From Pseudomonadota bacterium (GTDB lineage: Bacteria > Pseudomonadota > Alphaproteobacteria > Caulobacterales > Caulobacteraceae): a stretch of 28,876 bases of DNA. The DNA is taken from the NCBI GenBank assembly GCA_023433585.1, contig JAEZCL010000042.1, positions 1 through 28,876 on the forward strand, in the 5' to 3' direction. Shown in pieces: positions 23,275 to 28,876 of this stretch; the stretch's first letter is position 1, and every line of letters begins with the position of its first letter. The notes beneath the pieces are model-generated. The model ran no database searches and was not told the DNA's origin. It saw nothing but the letters and a program-made list of their open reading frames with translations. A program made the translations under genes and the position numbers.

Positions 23275-25314
23275 CTATTCCGCCGCGAACGGATAGGCGT
23301 CCTCACCCGGAGACGCATCCCCCTCCGTCTTACGAGCCTCAATGACCGCCACGGTCCGCAGCACCGGCGGCAGCCATCCCCTGTCCTCCAGCAGCCGTTC
23401 CGCCGCCTCGGCCATGTCCGCCTTCTTCATCCCGGCGATTTGCCCGGCCTCCTCGGCGCCGACCGCCTCGGTCACCGCCTCCAGCACCCGCGCCTTGGAC
23501 ACTCGCGAGAAATATCCTTTGGCCGTCGCCGACCACGCGCCGGTCATGTCCAGACCCACCGCTGTCGCCAGTATCTCGGCCTGGGCCAGGGCGCCGGGTT
23601 TGCGGTCATGCGGATCGCGCACGGCGTAGAGACCGACGCCCGCGCAGACCGCCATCAGGTCCAGCAGGTCGGTCCCGCCCATGGGCGCCAGCACCGCCCA
23701 CAGGTCTTCCGGGTTTTCCGGAAGTCGGGCGCCCCATCGCTCCAGCCGGTCCGCCACGCGGCGAGCGGCGGGGCCGTCCCCGACGCCCGGGGCCAGCCGC
23801 TCCATTCCCGTGATGGTCAGGCGCAGCTGGAGCGGCGTGTGATACCCGTAGCCGGGATAGAACACCTCCAGCGCGAGGGCGTGGACCATGACCGCAAGGG
23901 CGGTGGGCGGGTCCGCCTGAACCGCATCCCGCAGACCCATGGTCCGGTGCGCGGTCAGGTCCATCACCAGCCGGTCGGACAGGGGCGCGAGGCTGCCGTC
24001 TTCCCCATCCGGCGCGTCGTCGGTCGGCGCGGCGGCTTCCGCGCCATCGCCGTCGGTAACCGTTTCATCCGCCACCCACGGCGGCTTGGGGGCCGCATCC
24101 TCGGCCCGGACCAGTCCGCGCTCGAAACGGGCCAGCCCGTCATAGCCCAGCACGACCATGACCCCGGCCCGCGCCCTGGCCTCGGGCGCATAGTCGAAGT
24201 CGGGACCGAAGGCCTGCAGGGCCCGGTCGATCTCTTCCAGCCGGGCGTCCACCTCGGGCGGCAGGGTCTCCGCCGCGTCCGTCTCCGAGACGAGGCGGTC
24301 GTATTCCTCGGACAGGGCGGCGATCTCGGCGGCGTCCGCCTCGGAACGTGCGATCTCGACCGGATAGACCCGACCGAAGGCCGGGAGCTCGGCGTAGTCC
24401 GAGCCGACCTCGGCCCATTTCCAGCCCTCGCGGGCGCGGACCTCGTCGGCCAGCCCGGCCAGCTTCTCCGCCACCAGCCGGTTCAGCAAGGCCATGTCCT
24501 CCAGCCAGCCGCCGCCGTCCTCGGTGAACAGGTCGCGCAGCACCGACCCGCCTGCCTCGGCATAGGCCTCGACGCCGACGAAGACCGCGCGACGGTCGTC
24601 AGCCCGCACCTTGGCCTCGGTCATGGCCCGGCGAATGGCGTAGGCGGGCGTGTGCGGCCCGGTCTGCTCCAGCACCTGCCGCTGCCGGTCCTTGTCCTCG
24701 CTGACGCAGAAGGCGGTCAACTGGTCCAGCGCCAGCGTCCCGTCCCGATAGGCCGCCATAAGTTCCGGCGCCGCCGCGCCGAGCCGGAGCCGCTGGCGCA
24801 CCACATGAGCCGACACCCCGCCCCGGGCGCCGATCTCCTCGGGACCGTAGCCCTTTTCGTCCGCGAGCCGCTTGAAGGCCTCGAACTGGTCGGCGGGATG
24901 CATGGCCTCGCGGGTGATGTTCTCATCAAGGCTGATCTCATGGGCGTCGTTGTCGGCGTCCACGATCACCCGCACCGGATGGGTCCGCTTGATGGCCTTG
25001 CGCTTGGCCAGAAGCCGCAGGGCCTGACGCCGCCCTTCCCCGATGGCGACGAGGAAGCCGCCGGTCGGCGCGCCCTCCCCGTCCCGCTCGATCTCGACCA
25101 CGGGCGGCTGCAACACCCCCTTGGCCCTAATGGAAGCGGCCAGCGCCTCGATGGCCGCCGCCGAATGTTTCACCTTCCGGGCGTTCCGGGGCGAGGCCTT
25201 GAGCCGGTTCAGCGGCACGGTGATCTCCGCGCCATGCGCCGGATCGGCCGGAGTCTCCACGGCGGCGGCGCGAGCCGCCGCTGATGAACGGGATCGGGTG
25301 GATTGAGCAGTCAT
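23275..25314 (-). CDS. Large ParB/Spo0J-like partition protein
   Basis: 679 residues. The ParB N-terminal domain covers about 33-150: EITVPLNRLKASPRNARKVK, then AIGEGRRQALRLLAKRKAI, the CTPase-type GEGRR motif, then SLDENITREAMHPADQFEAF. A helix-turn-helix follows (IGARGGVSAHVVRQRLRLG, about 160-180). A long, acidic C-terminal part of ~450 residues is typical of the big ParB-like proteins found on Alphaproteobacterial plasmids and integrative elements. Its exact job there (partition or gene control) is not settled. No ParA is seen in the window. The Met at 25314 is chosen because AAGGAGG lies upstream. A strong terminator follows. Confidence 0.9.
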   Translation of the reverse strand: MTAQSTRSRSSAAARAAAVETPADPAHGAEITVPLNRLKASPRNARKVKHSAAAIEALAASIRAKGVLQPPVVEIERDGEGAPTGGFLVAIGEGRRQALRLLAKRKAIKRTHPVRVIVDADNDAHEISLDENITREAMHPADQFEAFKRLADEKGYGPEEIGARGGVSAHVVRQRLRLGAAAPELMAAYRDGTLALDQLTAFCVSEDKDRQRQVLEQTGPHTPAYAIRRAMTEAKVRADDRRAVFVGVEAYAEAGGSVLRDLFTEDGGGWLEDMALLNRLVAEKLAGLADEVRAREGWKWAEVGSDYAELPAFGRVYPVEIARSEADAAEIAALSEEYDRLVSETDAAETLPPEVDARLEEIDRALQAFGPDFDYAPEARARAGVMVVLGYDGLARFERGLVRAEDAAPKPPWVADETVTDGDGAEAAAPTDDAPDGEDGSLAPLSDRLVMDLTAHRTMGLRDAVQADPPTALAVMVHALALEVFYPGYGYHTPLQLRLTITGMERLAPGVGDGPAARRVADRLERWGARLPENPEDLWAVLAPMGGTDLLDLMAVCAGVGLYAVRDPHDRKPGALAQAEILATAVGLDMTGAWSATAKGYFSRVSKARVLEAVTEAVGAEEAGQIAGMKKADMAEAAERLLEDRGWLPPVLRTVAVIEARKTEGDASPGEDAYPFAAE

Positions 25315-25963
25315 GTCTGCCTCCTTCAGGCAAGGGTTGCAGGCACGCGGACTGCGCGCCTGAAACCCTGCCCGTCGGCGAGACCGGGGTAGCAAGGGCA
25401 AGGGCGGACCGGCCGGAGGGGGATCGCCCGGCCTGCACAAGCCTCGGACCCGTGGGCGCCGTCGCGTCCCTCGCCGGCGCGGAAGGCCGGGGAGACCGGC
25501 CGGTCCGGCGGCGAAGCCGCGGACCCTGGCGCGCGCGAGGGCGGAGCCCTTAGCCTCGGCCTGAGGGGAAATTCCTGTCCGTCATCACACCCGTTTAACC
25601 GGACATCGAACCGGACATTTATTCGGCCTAAGAGCACTCTCATTGTTCTTCAAAGGGATGATAGGACTATGTTTTCTAGCTTCGGGAAAAGCGGACATGG
25701 AAGCGGACAAAGAGGCGGTCCGCGATAACGACCACCCTGTAGGGACTGTGGACTCAGCGATGGGTTCAAAGGACGAGAAGAAGCGAAGGAACTTGCGTTT
25801 GAGTGGCCGCACCTGTCCGGTGGCCTCGGGCGCAGCCGCGCCTCCATCATCATCGAAAGCGAGCCTCTAACCGCCCGACACCGCCATCGTGCCGCCGTAA
25901 GATTGCGGCTTGGCCTTTCACCGCCTTTCGGATGCGATTCCGGCCTTCGCAAAGGAGACGCCC
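25315..25963. other. Long non-coding region upstream of ParB-like gene and alpA
   Basis: About 650 bases between divergent genes. The first part (25315-25570) is very GC-rich and without genes; the second (25570-25830) is more AT-rich and holds the CGGACA repeat cluster. Open frames on both strands lack ribosome sites. It probably contains the promoters of both genes and may be a control or replication site of the element. Confidence 0.5.
25576..25819. repeat. Cluster of CGGACA repeats
   Basis: Six copies of CGGACA occur in 244 bases: on the plus strand at 25600, 25612, 25692 and 25704, and on the minus strand at 25576-25581 and 25814-25819. The first pair sits in two 12-bp units AACCGGACAT.. 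(25597, 25609); the second pair in two units AAGCGGACA... (25689, 25701), also 12 bp apart, followed by a related unit AGGCGGTCCGCG. Only about 0.1 copies would be expected by chance. This pattern is that of iterons or binding sites for a DNA-binding protein of the element. Confidence 0.6.
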
Positions 25964-26263
25964 ATGTCCGTCCGCACCGGCCCTGTCCTGTCACGCACCA
26001 TCAAGAAATCAGAACTGCGCCAGATGGTGCCGCTCGCCGACAGCACCATCTGGGAGATGGAGCGTAAAGGAGAGTTTCCGCGCCGTTTCCTGCTCACGCC
26101 ACGATGCGTGGTCTGGGATCTGGCCGAAGTCGAGGCTTGGCTCGCCCAACGCCGCGAACGTCCGATCAAGCCGGCCAAGGGACCCGACGTGCGGCTTCGC
26201 CGATCACGCCCCGTCGGTTCACGCGCCCTTAACGATCACGAGGGCCTCAACGGCACCCGTTGA
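25964..26263 (+). CDS. AlpA-family DNA-binding regulator
   Basis: 99 residues. The AlpA/MerR-like winged helix is clear: LSRTIKKSELRQMVPLADSTIWEMERKGEFPRRF, then WDLAEVEAWLAQRRE. AlpA proteins control integrase and excision genes of prophages and integrative elements, much like excisionases. AAGGAG precedes the ATG at 25964; an upstream in-frame Met has no such site. The integrase lies 2 kb downstream on the opposite strand. The tail (residues ~70-99) is basic and variable. Confidence 0.88.
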   Translation: MSVRTGPVLSRTIKKSELRQMVPLADSTIWEMERKGEFPRRFLLTPRCVVWDLAEVEAWLAQRRERPIKPAKGPDVRLRRSRPVGSRALNDHEGLNGTR

Positions 26264-26288
26264 ATTGTACGTCACATTGACGTACATA
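26260..26288 (+). promoter_or_regulatory. Toxin-antitoxin promoter with palindromic operator
   Basis: TTGAAT (26260-26265) and TACATA (26283-26288) form a promoter with a 17-base spacer. The spacer is almost filled by a perfect palindrome, TGTACGTCA (26266-26274) and TGACGTACA (26278-26286) around CAT. It lies 30 bases before the antitoxin gene, as expected for autoregulation by a DUF1778 antitoxin complex. Confidence 0.75.
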
Positions 26289-26317
26289 ATGCAGAGAGAA
26301 GAGATCAGAGGCTAGCC

Positions 26318-26626
26318 ATGCTTGGATTCAATGATCAGGTCGGCGCTCTTGATGAGCGTAGCACGGAACGGATGAATTTCCGCACCAAGCCGCACATCAA
26401 GCAGACCATCCAGCGCGCAGCGGCCCTGGCCGGGATGGACGACTCCGTCTTCACGATGAACGCGGCCTACCAGTCGGCGCGCGAAACGATCGAGGCTCAC
26501 GAACGGACCGTTCTGGCGCCGGTGGACCATGCCGCCTTCTTCGTGGCCATGGATGCGCCGCCAGAGCCTGCGGAGAAGCTGCGGACGGCGTTCAAGCGTC
26601 ACCGCAAGACCGTGACCGCTCGGTGA
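26318..26626 (+). CDS. DUF1778 antitoxin (TacA/AtaR-like)
   Basis: 102 residues. The ribbon-helix-helix N-terminus MNFRTKPHIKQTIQRAAALAG and the C-terminal toxin-binding tail (LAPVDHAAFFVAMDAPPEP, then LRTAFKRHRK) match DUF1778 antitoxins. It binds and neutralises the GNAT toxin encoded next and represses the promoter through the palindrome upstream. AGAGG lies before the ATG; the family core starts 18 residues later, so the first residues are an extension. The stop overlaps the toxin GTG by 4 bases. Confidence 0.9.
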   Translation: MLGFNDQVGALDERSTERMNFRTKPHIKQTIQRAAALAGMDDSVFTMNAAYQSARETIEAHERTVLAPVDHAAFFVAMDAPPEPAEKLRTAFKRHRKTVTAR

Positions 26627-27177
26627 CCGACGAGGTCGACGAACGCCGAAACGTCATTGAGCCGTTCGATCCTGAGAAGCACGATCGAACGGCTTTTTCC
26701 TGCGGTGTCGAGCAGGTCGACAACTTCTTCAAGAAAACCGCGAACAAGCTCGCCAAGGCCGACAATCTTCGCCTTTGGGTGATGACCACAGCCGAGGGAG
26801 ATCTTGTCGGCTTCTATGGCGTCAACGCCCATAGCATCGCCTACCAGGACCTGCCTGCGAAGTACGCCCGGACCCGGCCTGGACACGGCTCCATCCCGGC
26901 CGCGTACATCTCCATGATCGGCGTGGACGGTCGCTTCCAGGGCCAAGGTTTCGGCGGCGATCTTCTGGTCGACGCCCTCACCCGCCTCGCCCAGGCCAGT
27001 GAAGCCGTCGGCATCGCGGTCGTCATGCTCGACGTGCTGGACTGCGGCGATCCCGAGGCTGTCTCTCGGCGCTTGGCGCTGTACCGCAGCTACGGGTTCG
27101 AAGCCCTCCCCTCCAGACCGCTGCGCCTGTTCATGCCGATGTCGACCATTCGGAAGTTGATCACAGAGTTTGCCTGA
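26623..27177 (+). CDS. GNAT acetyltransferase toxin (TacT/AtaT-like)
   Basis: 184 residues. The N-terminal CGVEQVDNFFKKTA motif is typical of these toxins. The acetyl-CoA loop RFQGQGFGGDLL (104-115) and the YRSYGFEAL segment with catalytic Tyr157 are present. Toxins of this family acetylate the amino group of charged tRNAs and so stop translation. The GTG start overlaps the antitoxin stop, the usual arrangement. All key residues look intact. Confidence 0.92.
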   Translation: MTDEVDERRNVIEPFDPEKHDRTAFSCGVEQVDNFFKKTANKLAKADNLRLWVMTTAEGDLVGFYGVNAHSIAYQDLPAKYARTRPGHGSIPAAYISMIGVDGRFQGQGFGGDLLVDALTRLAQASEAVGIAVVMLDVLDCGDPEAVSRRLALYRSYGFEALPSRPLRLFMPMSTIRKLITEFA

Positions 27178-27282
27178 CCAGACGTCATAAGTCCTCGGCA
27201 GACCTTCCAGGCTCGATGCCATGCCGTCACTCTGGAGCGCGCAATCCAGGACAGCGCGCACCGCGGCGTCGACTTGAATCGC

Positions 27283-27327
27283 CTAACGCCGGTCGGCGTC
27301 ATCAAGGTCGAAAAAGGCGTCAGCCAT
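27283..27327 (-). pseudogene. Truncated AbiEii-type nucleotidyltransferase toxin
   Basis: An ATG overlapping the end of the AbiEi-like gene opens MADAFFDLDDADRR, a typical first stretch of AbiEii toxins, then meets a TAG. Normal members run to over 250 residues. The rest of the gene is missing up to the GNAT toxin, so the toxin has been cut off by a deletion or by arrival of the neighbouring module. Confidence 0.6.
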
Positions 27328-27913
27328 GCGCCGCCAGGCTCACCGAGCGGGCGAGCCAGGTCGGCAGGCGAGCGCCCACCCCGACCAGTTCCTCGAACGC
27401 GCTCTGTGGCAAGCGCTGGCGCAGCGCCTTAAGGGCGCTTCCCGCCTGCTCCGGACCCAGCCACGCCAAGGCGCGGACCGCCTCGCCCGCAGCGCTGTGG
27501 GGTAGGACGAGCTGCCAAGGCGGGGCGTGCCGCAGTTCAACCGATTGCTTGCCGAGCTGCAGCCGGCGACTTCTGCCACTGGTCAAATAGACATGGCGAA
27601 TGGGCGTCTGGGTGGTGAGCCCTAGTTGATTGGCTGCGGCCGCGCCGCTGCGCACGACCGTCTCGCCGCCTTGGGCCGAGAGGCGCTCGACAACGCTTTC
27701 GATGGTCGGCGGGCGCTCGCCATAGCGGCCCTGGACCGGCAAAACATAGAGCCCCCGCCCGGCCCGCAAGAGGCGTCCGCGCTTGACGAGCCGTGACAGC
27801 GCTTGATCCACGGCGGCGCGCTCGCCCAGGTGCAGCAGGCCTTTCGCGGCCAGGGGCTGGCCTTCCGGCAAGGTCGCGGCGTGCGCGAGGATGTGTTCGG
27901 CCAGGGTCTGCAT
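27320..27913 (-). CDS. AbiEi-like (DUF6088) antitoxin, orphan
   Basis: 197 residues. The N-terminal winged helix (ILAHAATLPEGQPLAAKGLL, then QALSRLVKRGRLLRAGRGLYVLP) and the following part with PIRHVYLTSGRSRRLQLG match the DUF6088/AbiEi antitoxin family. These proteins repress their operon and counter an AbiEii nucleotidyltransferase that blocks translation during phage attack. Here only the first 14 codons of AbiEii remain, so the antitoxin is an orphan. AGGAG lies 8 bases before the Met at 27913; a longer form starting at 27943 is less likely. Confidence 0.85.
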   Translation of the reverse strand: MQTLAEHILAHAATLPEGQPLAAKGLLHLGERAAVDQALSRLVKRGRLLRAGRGLYVLPVQGRYGERPPTIESVVERLSAQGGETVVRSGAAAANQLGLTTQTPIRHVYLTSGRSRRLQLGKQSVELRHAPPWQLVLPHSAAGEAVRALAWLGPEQAGSALKALRQRLPQSAFEELVGVGARLPTWLARSVSLAAHG

Positions 27914-27960
27914 CGGTTTGCTCCTGTCAGAAACATAGCTCATTTTCTGACACCTTCAAG

Positions 27961-28876
27961 TTATGGCTCGAAAGCTGAACTGAAGCGCGGCGCGCTGGTC
28001 TCGCACGGCGTCAGTATGGGCGAGAACGAACGCCCCTGCTCCCAGGCCTCGAGCGCGTCGGACCACTGCTGCGCCATATGGCGGCGCTGCATCTCGAACT
28101 CAGCCTTGTTGTAGACCCCGCGTGACGAGCGCTCCTCATGGGCCAGGCATTTCTCGATCCAGTCCGAGTTGAACCCCATCTCATGCAGGAGGGTCGACGC
28201 TGTTCGGCGCAGGTCGTGCACGGTGAACGGCTCGAGCGGCAGGTCCTGTTCGCGAGCGCGCTCGGCAATGGCCGTCGTCACCCGGTTGAAGGTCGCCCGT
28301 GACATGGGCGCGTCGGCGTCATAGCGGGACGGCAGGATGTAGCGGGAGTTTCCGGAACAGGTCTTCAGGGCGACCAGGATGTCGAGCATCTGGGTCGACA
28401 GATAGACGTTGTGAGGGCGTGACCGTTTCATCCGCTCCTTCGGGATGGACCAGACCGCGTTCTCGAAATCCACCTCGTCCCAGGTCCCGTCCTGCAACTC
28501 GCTCTTGCGGACCATGCTCAGCAGGATGAACTTCAGACCCAGACGGATCGTCGGAAGGGTCGCAACCTCCCCTAGCAGCCTGAGCATGATCCGGATCTCG
28601 GACGGCGACAGCGACCGGTCACGGGGCCGGAAGCGCGCGATCGCCGCAGGCGCCACCCCGTCTGCCGGATTGTCGATCTTCTCGCCATGGAGAATGGCCC
28701 AGGCGTAGATCTGCTTGACGATGTCCCGGACGTGGATGGCGGTGGCGGGAGCGCCCCGGTCCACAATCGACTTGCAGTGAGCGCGCAGGTCGTCCGGCGT
28801 GATCTCGGTCAGCAGCCGGTTACGCCATTGCGGCAGGACCTCCCGGTTGAGGATGGACCGCCGCATGTTGCGCGTG
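27961..28876 (-). CDS. Tyrosine-family site-specific integrase, N-terminus outside window
   Basis: About 304 residues are visible; the frame continues upstream past the window end. It belongs to the P4-like integrase class: SAM-like core-binding domain (ILNREVLPQWRNRLLTEITP), then a catalytic domain. Counted from the Met at 28866, the catalytic residues are Arg120 in VRKSEL, His217 and Arg220 in VHDLRRTAS, His243 in LAHE and the nucleophile Tyr252 in GVYNKAEF. All are present, so the visible part could be active. It would insert and excise the element that carries AlpA and the ParB-like gene. No attachment site can be identified because the far side is missing. Confidence 0.9.
   Translation of the reverse strand, partial: TRNMRRSILNREVLPQWRNRLLTEITPDDLRAHCKSIVDRGAPATAIHVRDIVKQIYAWAILHGEKIDNPADGVAPAAIARFRPRDRSLSPSEIRIMLRLLGEVATLPTIRLGLKFILLSMVRKSELQDGTWDEVDFENAVWSIPKERMKRSRPHNVYLSTQMLDILVALKTCSGNSRYILPSRYDADAPMSRATFNRVTTAIAERAREQDLPLEPFTVHDLRRTASTLLHEMGFNSDWIEKCLAHEERSSRGVYNKAEFEMQRRHMAQQWSDALEAWEQGRSFSPILTPCETSAPRFSSAFEP

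Noticed and set aside
23440..25284. Plus-strand open frame of 614 codons inside the ParB-like gene
   Set aside because: Antisense shadow in GC-rich DNA. The opposite strand encodes clear ParB motifs with a ribosome site and terminator.
25643..25870. Small plus-strand frame across the CGGACA repeats
   Set aside because: No ribosome site and a low-complexity product; the repeats explain its apparent periodicity.

Overview
The window is high-GC DNA with an alphaproteobacterial character, most like Caulobacterales (Brevundimonas/Caulobacter). The signs are a GAAC-N7-GAAC SOS box in front of an imuA-imuB-dnaE2 cassette, a DUF736 gene, a ~680-residue ParB-like protein, an AlpA regulator, and GTG/ATGA-coupled gene junctions. 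It looks like accessory DNA (plasmid, integrative element or island): a ParB-like gene, DUF736, AlpA, toxin-antitoxin genes and a tyrosine integrase flank resistance, mutagenesis and defence cargo. No tRNA, rRNA or CRISPR array is visible. The first ~60 bases are homopolymer runs typical of an assembly edge.

Layout: (1) 65-358, DUF736 protein (-). (2) 985-6564, SOS-controlled imuA-imuB-dnaE2 mutasome (+), with imuB starting inside imuA and dnaE2 overlapping imuB by ATGA. (3) 6619-11927, a defence divergon. On the - strand is a retron-like reverse transcriptase fused to a trypsin-like protease. On the + strand is a catalytically dead long-B-type Argonaute, coupled by ATGA to a PD-(D/E)XK nuclease. 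The 174-bp gap between them carries a long imperfect inverted repeat that can fold as a retron-type msr/msd RNA. (4) 12116-14712, arsR-arsC-acr3-arsH arsenic operon (+), ending at a 12-bp hairpin. (5) 14834-16233, secreted SnoaL/NTF2-like protein (-) divergent from a membrane LytTR regulator (+). (6) 16321-22041, a run of - strand genes: LuxR-type HTH, small proteins, XRE regulator, secreted DNA/RNA nuclease, patatin-like lipase, nucleotidyltransferase-HEPN. (7) 22280-22901, two small hypothetical genes. (8) 23275-28876, element backbone: ParB-like gene with terminator, CGGACA repeat cluster, alpA, DUF1778-GNAT toxin-antitoxin with a palindromic operator, orphan AbiEi-like antitoxin with a truncated AbiEii, and a partial integrase.

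The most interesting locus is region 3. The Argonaute and nuclease match the known pattern of inactive long-B pAgo plus effector nuclease (BPAN type), thought to use guides to sense invader DNA and unleash the nuclease. The RT-protease with its putative ncRNA would be a separate or cooperating retron system. Head-to-head placement puts the Argonaute start codon and leader opposite the ncRNA, so the two transcripts may be antisense. Whether they form one system or are only neighbours in a defence island cannot be decided from one sequence.
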